Positions 1 to 11,445 of a stretch of 64,000 bases of DNA are shown one piece after another. Source of the stretch: Micromussa lordhowensis (taxonomy: Eukaryota; Cnidaria; Anthozoa; Scleractinia; Lobophylliidae). The notes under the pieces are model-generated. The model worked only from the letters and a program-made list of their open reading frames with translations, was not told the DNA's origin and ran no database searches. A program made the translations under genes and the position numbers. The stretch is taken from contig OZ026598.1 of NCBI GenBank assembly GCA_964020085.1, positions 6,574,024 to 6,638,023 on the forward strand, written 5' to 3'. The stretch's first letter is position 1, and the number at the start of each line of letters is the position of its first letter.

Positions 1-217
1 CGAAGCTCCTTTAATAGGGTGGTCGTTGGGCGACGTTTCTCAAGAAAAATATCAATTAAGGCAGTTGTATTGGGTAATATCAGGTTACTAGTGGTCCACT
101 CTTGCGAATTTGTTTAGTACAATTATAGATCTTGGACCGATATCGGAACCAATTAGAATGTACCTCCTCAGTTTGCACCAGCTTTTCATATAATAAACCT
201 CATTTGTTCCACTGCAG

Positions 218-1105
218 GGAGATAGCGGTGGACCTTTCGTGTGCAAAGAGAACGGCAAATGGGTCGTCCGCGGTGTGATAAGCTGGGGACATCCTGATTG
301 CTTGACTGATTACTATTCTGTATTTACTCGGGTCTCATTCTACTTGGAGTGGATCAATAACATTATGACGAAAGGAAAAGGTTTGTAGTTTTTAAGAGGA
401 GTGTTAATATAAGCAATAGAAAAATACATTTGGTGTCGATATCTGGGTATGTAAACCAAGGACTGATTTCTGAGCATTTTATGGCTTGATCGTAGCAATG
501 GTCTTTTGTCTTCAATTCTGATTCAAAGTATCCGATCCATATTTCAGTTTAAGCTACAGTTGGACATCCCTAACTAGACCTTGGTTATTTCGAATTTCCC
601 GTTTTTTCGAACTCAAAACGATATCTCTTAGATTTGCCCTTAAGTCATTTACTATGGGCTATTTAATTTCGTTTCCCTTGAGAGTTCCAAATAGCGCGCT
701 TTAAATGTATTGTACTGGTACGTAACTTCCTCACCTTCTTCTCTTACGATAAATTAAACGACATGTGCAATTATCATGTGTCAATTTTTCAGATTCATAA
801 TCCCTTTCATAATTTAGTAAAGAAACGCAAAATACGCAAATTACTTTCTGGACCCAAGAATTTTTCCACAAAAATCAGGACATTGACCAATTATTTTTGT
901 CTAATTTCTGCCAGTTGAAGACAATTACACTGCATCGCTTCTTAGGAATATAATGAGGGGTCTGGAAACAACTAAGTGCTCTAGTGCATGATTTGGTGAG
1001 GAGGTCCTGGGTTTGAGCATTCCATCATGCCACGGGCAGGTTCGGTCTCGGTGCTCCTGGGCCAAACTCCTCCTACACACCAAATAATAAACTATTTTCG
1101 TATTT

Positions 1106-1141
<36 letters not shown>

Positions 1142-1532
1142 CATGCCGGGGAATGACGTTAAAAAGAGCTAATGTCATTCCCATTTGGAAAAACGCCCCA
1201 CATTAGCCTCAGCTGCAAGCCAGTTTAATTCCACTCAGGAAGTTCGAGAATGCGAAAATGGTCTATTCAAAGTAGCATCTGGTTATAAGATTTGTTGTTA
1301 TTATGACTGATTTATTCATTTGAGGTATTCCTTTGTCTCAAATACTAGGTTTTACAAGCTGCGAGCTGGTATAATTGCTTTAGTTTGTGCCTTTTTGATC
1401 TTTTGTTCGTTTGTTGTGCCCCCATTTGTAGATTGTTTGGACCATTATGATAACTGCACCGACTCTGTACCGTACTGTTACATCCCACAAGTAGCTGAAT
1501 CGTGCGGCAAAAGCTGTCAGCCGTGTTTATAG
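218..1532 (+). CDS. Protease A: 3' end of an S1A chymotrypsin-like protease with a C-terminal ShKT domain (partial)
   Basis: Two exons are visible: 218-380 and 1432-1532; the rest lies left of the window. Exon 5 opens after a CAG acceptor with GDSGGP (catalytic Ser), then VSWG-type substrate-wall residues and a C-terminal helix. A GT donor at 381 leaves phase 1. A strong pyrimidine-rich TAG acceptor ends at 1431, and the next exon resumes in the same phase, encoding a 33-residue tail with six cysteines spaced C-x6-C-x6-C-x8-C-x3-C-x2-C, then a stop. This is the ShKT/SXC pattern. S1 protease-ShKT fusions are known in cnidarians. If the donor at 381 is not used, an in-frame TAG at 386-388 ends the protein after three more codons. 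Positions 1-217 are the end of intron 4. Exon joining is inferred; RNA evidence would settle it. Confidence 0.75.
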
Positions 1533-2546
1533 CGAGGTGATATGATAATAATCAAATACTTTCAAGTCATGTGTCAATTCTGATTGGTGCGCCTAAGGTA
1601 TTTGAGTCATGTGTCAATTCTGATTACGTAAAGGAAATAAATTGAGTCGCGATTATTATGAGTGCGCACATTACATAGAAACAATCGTTTCAGATAATGG
1701 TTACTGGTTAGATTTGGCAGTAGTTCAGTGCTTGACAATCGATTACTGGCTAAGATGAGGACTAGAGTAATCAAAGTAGCCACACAAACATATTACATGT
1801 TCAGTTGTAAAAGCAACTAGAAGGCGTACAAAGGTGACTAGAAAAGTGCGAACAGGGCGCGGAGACTGCAAATACTGGGCCAACAATCGTGCGACGTGTT
1901 GCGTTGAAATATTGCGATTGTATGGCCGAGGTTTTATAGGCCAAGGAAATGACGTCTTAAAATGGTCAAAACCGGAACCACTAGCTGTTGACGTATGGTC
2001 TCACCGCTATGTTCAGGCATCCCAATCCAATGCAAAGTTCTAACTTCCCAGTTCTGTCATTGCAACTAACTTCCAGAAGGCTCCGATTTTGTTTGCGCAA
2101 GAAGGAGTTTCTTTACTGGTACAGGCAGAGCGACAAAATAATGAGTGCCCATACTCGGCTGTTTTGACGGGTATCCCATGGTACACCTGGTGCATCATAT
2201 TGCCCCAGGCATGAATATTATAGCCGGTTACATCTTATCATCTTACATCTTATATAGTTCATGATTGCTATTTTTTCTTTTGATCGTAGGTCGACAAATT
2301 GACTGGGGTCTGCTGTCAGTAGTGTGTGTCGTTGCATATACACTCAAAGGTTGTAGCTCTTTAATAGTTGCGTTATTTAATTGAAAAAAGGGTTAAAATG
2401 TAAATCAATTTAAAATAAAACGGGATATTGGCAATAAAGCGTGTAGTCCAGTTCTAGTGGGTTTTTCTTTTGAAATTTATAATTTTATTTTTTACTTCAA
2501 CTGTAACCTGACTTGTACGGTAGCGTCAGGAGCGAGACTACATTAT

Positions 2547-2601
2547 GCGGCGCGCGGAGGGTTCTGGGACGGGACCCAACCCAGAACTTCCCTCGCGCCG
2601 C
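2547..2601. repeat. GC-rich hairpin
   Basis: Arms starting GCGGCGCGCGGAGGGTTCTG and its near-complement are separated by a few bases, giving a 55-nt hairpin in AT-rich surroundings. It is probably the core of a small MITE; I could not define its ends. Confidence 0.45.
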
Positions 2602-3710
2602 TTCACTCCAGTCTCCCTCGGCTTGATCGTCGGCATTTTTTCTAACCAATCAAATACTAACTAATCACGAGTCAGTATTATAACGAAACAAGATGCTTGG
2701 AAGGAAGGAGTATTGTAATACGAGACACCACACCTTGCCAATTTTTACAAAGAAATCTATGCCAGAGAGCAAGCGCTTGCCCCCTGGCATACACTTCTTT
2801 GTACAAATTGGTAAGTTAGGGATCCTACATTTCTTTAAATTTGCAATAGATTCTTATGAAACTTCGCATATTTACTTTATTCTGAATGGCTAATTCATCG
2901 ATGTTGGTGGCTTAAATTTTGTTTATTTGAAAATACGAAATGTTTTTTCGCTATAGCGCGCGGTATTGTCGAAGTGCTCTGTTGAAGTTTTATTAGTGAT
3001 ATGTGCTCGCCTGAAAAATACCAGCCAACTTGTCGTCCGTAGTCTTAAAGCTATGTTTCGCTTTCAATTGTTTTCGAAGTGTGTAATACGAGGCTCTCTA
3101 AAAAACTGCTAAAAAATAAAACTCTTTATAAATAAAGAAGCACTTTACATTTGCAATGTTTGTATTTCAATAATAATAAAACAATGGAAAATGGTATCAG
3201 CTGCGAAGACCCATTTGTGAAAGAGTTTATTAAAGTAAACTTTTCTTGAGAGGCCAACGTTCTCTCTGAGTCAGCTTTCTCCGTTACAAATGAAATACAC
3301 GAAATTTGAGAACCACCCTTGTCCGAAAATGTTTTGTCAATCATTTTTCTTCATATCATGCGAGGATGATCTAGGTCATACTCTCTTGTTCTCCTCCGTC
3401 TCAGTGGGAGAAATCCTTTTGGACTTGGGTACCTTTACGTTGAAATTGTATTTTTTGTCGTTAGAACAAGTTCATATTGTTGATGCTAGCTATATTTCAG
3501 AATCAGATTGGACTAGAATGTGACAGGTACAGGTTGTTCTGGCCACGATTCCACGTGATACGTTTGTTTTATTAACTGTTTTATCACCCTTGTCTGAAAA
3601 GGTTTTTTTCCGATTGCTTCTCTTAAATTTCAATAGAGGAAAAACTTCTGAGATTAGCGAAACTTTAGTCAACTTTCAACTGGAATTTTCTCCTCGTTTG
3701 GTTTGGTTTG

Positions 3711-3998
3711 GGAGGCGCGGTGGCCTCATGGTTAGTGCGCTCAACTTCGGAGCGAGCGCTCCGGATTCGAGCCCTGGCCGGGGACATTGTGTTGTGTTCT
3801 TGTGCAAGACACTTTACTCTCACGGTGCCTCTCTCCGCCCAGGATGTATAAATGGGTACCGGCGAATTTAATGCTGAGGGCAACCCTCTGATGGACTAGC
3901 ATCCCATCCAGGGGGAGTTGAAATATTCCTAGTCGCTTCATACTACACAAACCGGGATAAGCTCCGGCCTAATGAGCCACTTGGCTCGTATCAGTGCA
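3711..3998 (+). mobile_element. tRNA-derived SINE, copy 1
   Basis: The head shows a Pol III box A-like TGGTTAGTGCGC at about 3729-3740 and a box B-like GGATTCGAGCC at 3763-3773. A body follows with the phrases CAAGACACTTTACTCTCAC, TATAAATGGGTACC and GATGGACTAGCATCCC. The same body recurs at 27061-27357, which proves a dispersed family. Ends are approximate and no target-site duplication was resolved. Confidence 0.8.
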
Positions 3999-5070
3999 GA
4001 ATTTACCTTGGTTTGACAATTCGGACAACGTTACTTCAGAATTCTGAATACGAATTTGACAGGCCTGAACTGTCACGCTGCGTTATCTCTTATCATGTGA
4101 CACACTTTTTGTTTCATAGTGGTACTTCGTGCTTTAGTACAGAAGGGAAAAGTAAGATAAGACAGAAAATATGCGAGCAATAGCTGTAGGGAGTCGAGAT
4201 GTACTGAGTCCTTTGTTTTCCTTGGCATTTTTTAGTCATCTTTATGATAGAACTAAGTTTATTTAGGGAAGCTTTCGGAAGTGGTAAATGTGACGAAAGC
4301 TGTTTAAACGATTTGAAAAAGGTTCTAAACATCGATTAAAGGCTATATTTTAATCAACAAACAGTGTTACTAGTTTGTACTTAAAGTCTCAACATGCCAC
4401 TCAGCTGCAAAAACACATAACATCATTCAACGTTCGTAAACGAAAACCGTTTAACTGAACAAAGGAGTTAGATTGTCACTGCATTGCATATCGAACAATG
4501 AAGTGTTTTGAATGAAAAAAGAAAGAATTGCAGTGATTGCCTTACTTTTCTGATGCGTGCTGCAGCCCAGTTTAGTAAAAGCCTTGATGATGTTCCAATA
4601 TTTACAAACCACATTGCTGTTTTCCTGATTACAGAGTACATACCTTTCAAAACAGATCCATTAAGCACCGTAGCAGTTGTTTTGTTTTTTCGATCAAGTG
4701 CGATTTCTCCTTCAAGAACCCATTAATAAGCACATGAATGTATTGCTTTTCGATAGACGAGGTATCAATCTAACCTTATTATGGAAAAAAGACATAGCCA
4801 TGATGGCATACGAAGCTGAAAGGATCCAATAATAAAATGCTTAATTTCTAACGCTGCGTCCTAAAACGCACTAGCTAATATTTTAAGTTATGCGAAGTGG
4901 CCATTAACACTGTTTACTGTCTCCTCAGGCAAGTTTGTGTGCCAATATAAAATTAAAAAAAAAATGAGAATCTCAGATTGCAAAAAAAATCGGAAAAAAA
5001 AATCCGAGACTACTAAAGCTAAACACTGCACTTAGCTGGGCACAGTTTCAATGGTCTTTTACTCGACAAG

Positions 5071-8000
5071 ATGTTGATGATTTTGGGATTACTGACAGTT
5101 TTAATCATTCCACTTCCATCGCTTACAGAAGGTAAGAAGGTGAAGGATTTCTGCTTTTTAAGATATGAAAAACCAGAAGAAAGATGGAAAAAGGTATCTA
5201 ATGAAGTGCATGCGCCGGTCAATATATTCCAATTCCGACAACGAAAAGCGATTTCAAAGCTTAATACTATTGTAAAAAACAAAACTCTTAAAAGCATATC
5301 ACATTCATGCTACAAAATCCCGCAAGAAAACATTAAAAAGCGAAAAGAATAAATAGTTACAATTCTTCTGAGTCAATTATTTACGAAGGAGAGAAGGAAG
5401 AACTTAGAATTTGAACATAATTTCCGAAATGTTGTTACCAAACAGAACATCCTTTTGTTATGGTTCCTGAAGATATAAGATAGGCCTTGTCTCCAAGTGT
5501 GTCCACTATTTCTTGTATTAGTGCACTGAATAATACAAGTGAATATATAATATAAATATAAATTTGAACTGTGGAGAAAGATACGAAGACATCACAACTG
5601 CTTAAGTTGTGTGTATAACTGCGATGATCAATCATATCTTCATACACTGAATAGTTAGCTTATGGTTAAGCTTTTCCTTTTACTTACAGTTGTTTGTATT
5701 GTTTAGTTGTACCTTTTGTAATTTTGTTGTAAATTATCATTACGTTTTTATTTTGTTCCTTTGTAATATAAACTCTTGCCCTTGTCTCGATTTGTTCTGG
5801 AGCTAGCTGCTGGGGCAAGCAATTTAATTAACTACATCTAGCAGGCGCGGATCCAGGATAAATGGTGACTGCTTTCCGAAACAACGAGTGCCTTTTAGAG
5901 GGTTTAATTTCTTAAGTCCCCTTTTTGGAGTTTCTGAGTAATTCTGAAGTATCTGACCGATTTCCGTAAAACGGTGGAAACCGGTGTGGATCCGCGCCTG
6001 TCTAGGAAAAAAAAGGAAAGTTAAAGTTAACGTTAAGGTAATGACCACTTAAACAGAATAAGACGTTTAGCAAAAAAAATGTCCCTAAAGAGTTCCATTG
6101 GGAAAAATGGAATAAGAAGAATTTATACATGATTGCAGTAACACATTTTTGATGGCGTTAATTTCCTTTGAATAAACAGCCAAATGTGGAAAGCGTGTCG
6201 CTCAGCCTTCACGCGTGGTAAACGGTGAAGATGCCACACCCAATTCGTGGCCGTGGCAGATTTCTCTTCGCTACAGAGATTGGCCAACAGACAATGCTTA
6301 CGGTCACATCTGTGGCGGATCGCTGATTGAGAAAGACTGGGTTTTAACAGCCGCTCATTGTGTGGACTTTGACCCCGATCCTGCTGTATTCAAAGTCATT
6401 GTTGGTAAGTTTATCACATAGCTGGGTCAGGCGTAAGGATGGGCGGCAACATACTGTTTTATCCTTATAAGACCTTCCTTCTCTTCTCCTATCTTCAAAT
6501 TGCTTCAGTTTTTCTCATTACAATCCTTCGTTCCTTCTCTCCCTGTCCTCCCTTTCCTTCTATCCTTGCCTGCTTTTGGTTTTTCCCTCCCTGTCTTCCT
6601 TGATTCTTTGTTTCTTACCTTCCTCTTTCCCTACATTGCCCTTCTTCCTTCTTTCCTTCTTGCCTTCCTTCCTTGCTTCCCTCTTTACTCCCTTGCTTTC
6701 GCTTTCTAGCTTTCTCGCTACCTCCCTCCCTTGCTCGCTTCGTTGCTTCGTTGTTTGCTTGCTTCCTTTCTTCATTGCTTCCCTCCTAGGGTCCTTCCTT
6801 CTTTCCTTCATCCTTTCCTTACTTCTTTGTTTGCTTGCTTGCGCTAATCCTCCATAGGAAAAAAGATGGCGACTGGTACACTTACCCACAGTTCTTAGCG
6901 CACGTGTTAGGTTCGCAAGGTATTGTGGTAAAATGTACAGTCGCCATCTTTTTTCCTACCGTGGATTCCATTGAGGTGACTTTGCCTTAAATAATTAACA
7001 CGAACTCTTTTCTTCATGTTGTTTCTAGGTGCTCATTACCGTGTAGGTTCTCCCACCTCGGTTCAAGAAACAATCGATGTGACACAAGTTATCTATCACA
7101 GTAGATTCAACTTCTCAACACTGAAAAATGACGTGGCATTGTTAAAACTTGCGAAGCCAATCACACCAAGTTACAAGGTCAACACAGTCTGTCTTCCGAA
7201 AAATGGCAGAGATCAGATATCGCCAGGAAAAAACTGTTTTATCACTGGTAAAGCGCACCGCGTGCAAAGCCATGATTTATTAAGGACTTCTTATTCACTC
7301 ATTTTTTTTTCTTGCTGAGTATCCTATAAGTTGCGTGTAATATGACAAACGTCCAAGCTAGACGACTCCTAGTATTCTTTGGGTTAGTGTTTATTATTCG
7401 TTGGTATTTTTTCATATTTTTCAGGGTGGGGAGACACGATCGGTGGAGGAAATGCATCAGAGGTATTGCAACAAGCAGTGCTCCCAATTGTGGATCACAA
7501 TACATGCCGTGACAAAATGAAGGATTTGTTAAAGGTCCACAACAGCTCTATGTTGTGTGCTGGAGGCCAAGGCAAAGGAGGTTGTCATGTACGAAAAGTG
7601 GCTCTTTCACATCTAAGTGTACAAGCTGAATTCTCAAAATGAGCAAAATGGGATTTGCCTGTCAGTCGGTGTTGCCGTCGTTCTGTCTATCTGTCTATCT
7701 GTGTGTCTGTCTATCTGTCTGTCAATGCATTGTGTCAAATATCCCGCGAAAGAGCAAAAACATTAACCAGAGTCGCCAACGGACAAGTCTTCCAGGGCAA
7801 AGAAAGGTTGTAAAGTGAAAATAGCTATTCCATATCTAACAAGCGGATTTCTCAAACGTTGAAAGGAATTTAGTTGTCTGTTTTTCTCAATATCTGTCCA
7901 TCTGCCTATTTGTCTATCTGGCTTTCTGTGTCTGTCTGTCTGTCTGTACTGTCTGCCTACCTCTGTGTTTGTCTGTCTATCTGTCGTTCAGTTGTTCGCT

Positions 8001-8296
8001 CGTTTGTTCGTTCTTCCGTGAGTTGTTTTGTTTGATAGTTTGTTTGCGTGTTGTAACGTTGGTTTGTCTGCCAAAAGCTCTTCCAAGATCTGCAGAATCG
8101 TGTATGTGATTAAACCGAGTGAATTTTTATTCTTTTTTAGGGAGATAGCGGAGGACCTTTTGTTTGTGAAGAAAATGGCAAGTGGGTGTTGCGAGGTGCA
8201 GTGAGCTGGGGGCATTACGAGTGTCTGACCGACCACTATTCTGTGTTTGCTCGTGTTTCCCACTTCTTGAACTGGATAAAAGTGAATATGTCCTGA
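5071..8296 (+). CDS. Protease B: secreted chymotrypsin/elastase-like S1A serine protease zymogen (274 aa, intact)
   Basis: Exons: 5071-5131, 6180-6404, 7029-7247, 7425-7588, 8141-8296; all GT-AG, phases 1,1,1,0. Residues 1 to about 20 are a signal peptide. A short propeptide ends in Arg32, followed by VVNGED, a typical trypsin-type activation site. Catalytic triad: His80 (TAAHC), Asp130 (NDVALL), Ser226 (GDSGG). Ten cysteines fit five chymotrypsinogen-type bridges: 23-150, 65-81, 165-232, 196-213, 222-251. The equivalents of S1-pocket residues 189/190 are Gly-Gly, so a hydrophobic or small P1 residue is more likely than Lys/Arg (inference). A sequon lies at Asn208. The stop is followed by a possible UTR donor near 8309. 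Exon 4 ends in GGCH, the class shared with E and H. Expected role: extracellular protein digestion. Confidence 0.92.
6477..6845 (+). repeat. CTTC/TTGC-rich polypyrimidine tract, intron 2 of B
   Basis: Low-complexity CTTCCTTCCTTGCTTGC-type sequence fills most of the intron. The same tract occupies intron 2 of D (15580-15735), E (27900-28330, complement), F (38395-38700), G (48760-49000) and H (57755-58060), so it predates the gene duplications. Long open frames inside it are artefacts of composition. Confidence 0.85.
7680..7985 (+). repeat. TCTG/TCTA microsatellite, intron 4 of B
   Basis: Interrupted TCTGTCTATCTGTCTG repeats lie at 7680-7735 and 7915-7985. Equivalent tracts sit in intron 4 of E (26590-26705, complement) and H (58990-59155), but not D, F or G, which have TTCG-rich tracts there instead. 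This matches the GGCH/GGCQ split in exon 4. Confidence 0.8.
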
Positions 8297-8447
8297 TTGA
8301 TGAAAGAGGTAGTCAGAGGTGGATATTGTAGTGTATATCGTTTTCTTGAAATGAGAGTTTGATTTGCTAATACTAGTGAAACTTGGACAATGTAGTTATA
8401 AGCTTAGGGTACAAATGAATGTTGTGTCGCGTAGCACTATGAACACA

Positions 8448-8702
8448 AATGGTGAGACAGAGAATTAACTCTGAAGTGTAAATTTAAGTGCTAATTGAAC
8501 CCATGAATAACCCACTGGGCAAGCCCTAGTAAAGGGAACCATCAGGGAAGTGGGTTCGATTTCCACCGAGGTCAAAAGATTTTTTCTTTACCTCGTGTGG
8601 TTCCCTGATTCCCTTTACTGGGGCTTACGCCCAGTGGGTTATTCATGGGTTCAATAAGCACTTAAATTTACACTTCAGAGTTAATTCTCTGTTTCACCAT
8701 TA
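8448..8702. mobile_element. Fold-back MITE in the 3' UTR intron of B
   Basis: Long inverted arms begin AATGGTGAGACAGAGAATT on the left and end AATTCTCTGTTTCACCATT on the right; most of the about 255 bp pairs with itself. A 16-bp direct repeat (TAGTTATAAGCTTAGG) occurs at 8393-8408 and 8703-8718. It could be an unusually long target duplication enclosing extra left-hand sequence. Confidence 0.75.
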
Positions 8703-8909
8703 TAGTTATAAGCTTAGGTCACGTGTTGGTGTAGCTTTAAGGTTCGACTACGATACTTATTTGTTCAAAAAGTTAACCTATAAATAGGCTCTCGATTGGT
8801 TAATAGTTTCCCTAACCCCGATGTGAACTTGCTTTCAAAGATGGTAGTTGAAGATCAAAATGGCAAAGTTGTGACTTGTCGTTAAATAGTAATTAATATT
8901 CTTTTGCAG

Positions 8910-9060
8910 GTGAGCAGCTTTCAGAACATCTTGGTGTAGATACGCAGAAGAAAACAAGGAGAAGTAGCGGAGGAATGCCTATATTAGGGGGAACTCGAAA
9001 AATAATCAAAAAGGATAATTATAATACAAAGTTGAAAAACTTAATAAATAAAGCTGCATT
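8910..9060 (+). other. Probable 3' UTR exon of protease B
   Basis: A TTTTGCAG acceptor ends at 8909. The following sequence resembles the 3' UTR exons of F (42261 on), G (53238 on) and D (20865 on). AATAAA signals lie at 9043-9052. The matching donor would be near 8309, after the stop codon. Confidence 0.55.
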
Positions 9061-9692
9061 CCCAGAGTTCAATTTAGTTGTATTCACGTTGTCTGTTTCT
9101 ATATCTCGTGCACAAGTACCTGGTTTGGGTGAGAGAGGTAAGATTCTCATCAAAAGTTTGCAAAGAAAATAAATGGCCCCTTTAATGACTTTATCCGAGC
9201 CAAATATTTCGTGAATTTTTGCTCCGTTGTGCATTAACACTTCTGTGATAGAGTTAATCAAGTTCTCTGGAATATTCTATGTTCAACTTTTTTGGGCATA
9301 TGTTTACATAATTAAAGTTCGGAGAATTTGAAAATTGGTCGACATATCTCTTGTATGAGATGATGACGGAGGGATTTTGATTGTTATAGGCTGTGTACGT
9401 CAATTTGACGTTGACAAATGGCTACAGCTTGGTCACGTTACTTCTATGGGTTTGCCGTTTGAAGTTTAAATGTCAGTTATTAGAGAGATTAAGCTTGACG
9501 TTACGTCAGACGGTAAAAAACAGCAAAAATGAAACCTTTGCCGTACGTCCGTCTTCACCTGATTGTACAGTAGAGTGAAAATATTTGTACTTGCGGTGAA
9601 TAGTAGGAGACATTTTTTCTATTTTTGTGTGATTTATTTAAGGATTAGAAGAAAAGAACAAAAAAATCAGAGGTACTCTTTGCCGTTTGCCG

Positions 9693-9875
9693 TCAGTCGT
9701 AAACGTCATGCTTAAACTCTCTAACATATGGCTTATTAAACGCAGTTTGGCTGTTTCCTTTGTCCTGTGCGGCACCAATTCGATCGTAATTTAACACTGT
9801 GAATTTGCTGTTCTCCTGAAATTGTAGCTCATCAGGGTTATAGAATTCACTCTGGGAGTGTTCCTCGCCACTCAT
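9693..9875 (-). CDS. Unidentified 60-codon reading frame, possible last exon or relic
   Basis: On the minus strand a frame starts MSGEEHSQSEFYNP and ends EFKHDVYD then stop. A TTGTAG acceptor-like site lies just upstream and stays in frame, so this may be a terminal exon rather than a whole gene. It sits beyond the 3' flank of fragment C'. The second half has a recognisable but degraded counterpart on the plus strand at about 12803-12850, in the equivalent flank of C. I do not recognise the family; it is hydrophilic with no membrane segment. It may be a captured exon carried with the duplicated unit. Confidence 0.25.
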   Translation of the reverse strand: MSGEEHSQSEFYNPDELQFQENSKFTVLNYDRIGAAQDKGNSQTAFNKPYVREFKHDVYD

Positions 9876-10147
9876 CGTTTCCAGCCGCTACAATTTTCAA
9901 GAAGTGTGTGCATTAGGGGAGAATAATGCCCTAGATTTAGCCAAGAAGTGTGCGCGTTATATCGGCTACAAACGGGAAAAAAAGAAATGTGTCACTCGCT
10001 TAGTAAATAATTTTGACTTGTGTGCAGTGGGCTCACGCTTACACATTCATTCCCCTATGCATGCGCGCATACCACATCCCTGCCCAATAGATATCCAAAA
10101 AAAAACAACATAAAATAATACAACTCACAGCTTTATTGGCAATAACG

Positions 10148-11240
10148 TTTATTCAATGTAAGTTGTTTTTTTTAATTTTCCCTAGTCAGATAATTTAAGT
10201 TCCCCCAAATTATGTCTCCCCTACTATTTCCCCTTTTGTTATCTCCTTTCTCATTTTCTGTTCTCCTTTTGTTGTCCCCTAGTTCTGAAAGCTTCTGACT
10301 GGAAGACCTGGGAAGAAACGTAAAAACTATTAAAAACCAGACTTTGTCAATTCAACGTAATTTTAACGTAAAAACTATTCCACAACAAGATACAGTTATG
10401 AAATTAAATGTGAATTATACACAAGCTCCCACGTTAATTTAAAACAACCTTCAACCAAGCGTTGATCTGAATGTAACTTAAGAGGAAGTCTCGTATAACT
10501 AAGTTATTTAAGTTCATCCTAGAGCCCGGTATAGCAAGAGTCAATTCTTAGAGGCCAAACGTATACAAAAAACTCCAAAGCTAGCAGAAATTGTTGACTT
10601 TCTGGAATAAAAATTACATGACAATCCAAAACGTTGGCCTATGCGACTAGCTACCTCATTTTTAAAGATTATGGCTTGTTTGATAGTGTTGGTAAATGAA
10701 ACATTACTCGCTATTCTACATCCAGGACTAAAGTCGTAGCATTTAATAGTCGTGCATCATCTGTTAGCTGAGCTATCTGTTATGCAGGTGATTAGGCATC
10801 TGTGGCATGTCAAGATAACGCTTTATAAAATAATTAATCCACTTCGCGCGCCCTCATTGGTCGATTGGTGTGTTTAGATGAGAGTATGTAAACACGGTTG
10901 CGACGTTTTAGATTCGCGCTTATTTTTGAGAATTATTTTATAAAAGTAATAGAGCACTTTTTCCGTGTTTATATAGCCTCATCTAAACACTCAGAGGGTT
11001 GGGAGAATTCGCAAAAAGTTATGCAAACCCTCGACTACGTCTCGGGTTTGCATAACTGTCTCGAATTCTTCCAGCCCTCCTCGTGTTTAGATGAGGTTAT
11101 ATAAACACGGAAAAAGTGCTCTTTTTCTTAAATATAAACATACCTTTGATAGACTTTTTCACCAATCAGGACATCTTGTTTGTCTCTATCCTCTTCAGGT
11201 AGTTTGAAACGCGAGCAAACACAGAGAAGTGATCAGTGAG
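10148..11240 (-). pseudogene. Protease fragment C': inverted 3' end of an S1A protease gene
   Basis: On the minus strand, 11240-11165 encodes the last 24 residues of an exon 5 (through the usual ...NKMS stop). It is followed by the family's 3' UTR intron, a CAG acceptor, a 3' UTR exon starting at 10307 and an AATAAA at 10153-10148. Exon 5 lacks the GDSGG half because homology stops at 11240. A fold-back MITE (10951-11122) interrupts the UTR intron. The fragment lies head-to-head with C, whose homology begins right at 11241, so this is an inversion or inverted-duplication breakpoint. Not functional. Confidence 0.8.
10951..11122. mobile_element. Fold-back MITE (172 bp)
   Basis: It is near-perfectly palindromic. 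The left end AGAGCACTTTTTCCGTGTTT is matched by the inverted right end, and the centre is around CTCGACTACGTCTCGGG. It is inserted in the 3' UTR intron of C'. No coding capacity. Target duplication not resolved. Confidence 0.75.
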
Positions 11241-11445
11241 AAACTGTTTGCTGAAGGTCTCGGATGGGTCGCTGGACTCCGAGTTATATCAGTTGCTTTT
11301 TTCAGTCATTTCTCGGCTAATTCTTAGTAAATGTTCCAGGTTTCGAAGGACACCTCACTTATTAGGTGACAGCTTAAATTTTCAGGTATTAGTTGAAAAC
11401 TCCACCCAGCCCCTCTTTTTGTTTTTATTTCCAGATATTTTTCAG

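Larger units (their letters stand above)
1533..5070. other. Intergenic region between A and B
   Basis: No convincing gene was found. It holds a short GC-rich hairpin (2547-2601), a tRNA-derived SINE (3711-3998) and, from about 4100 to 5070, the B-type promoter segment that recurs upstream of E and F. That segment includes a motif around 4316-4370 matched at 31750 and, inverted, near 29850. Open frames here are short and have no recognisable domain. Confidence 0.5.

Noticed and set aside
5132..5352. Extension of the B first exon through [18 protein letters not shown]
   Set aside because: A strong GTAAGA donor precedes it and gives the right phase to exon 2. Similar text after exon 1 in E, F and H reflects intron homology, and D lacks it.
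6500..6889. Open frames of up to 109 codons on both strands in intron 2 of B, and similar ones in the other copies
   Set aside because: They are Leu/Ser/Phe- or Lys/Glu/Arg-rich translations of a CTTC-type low-complexity tract.
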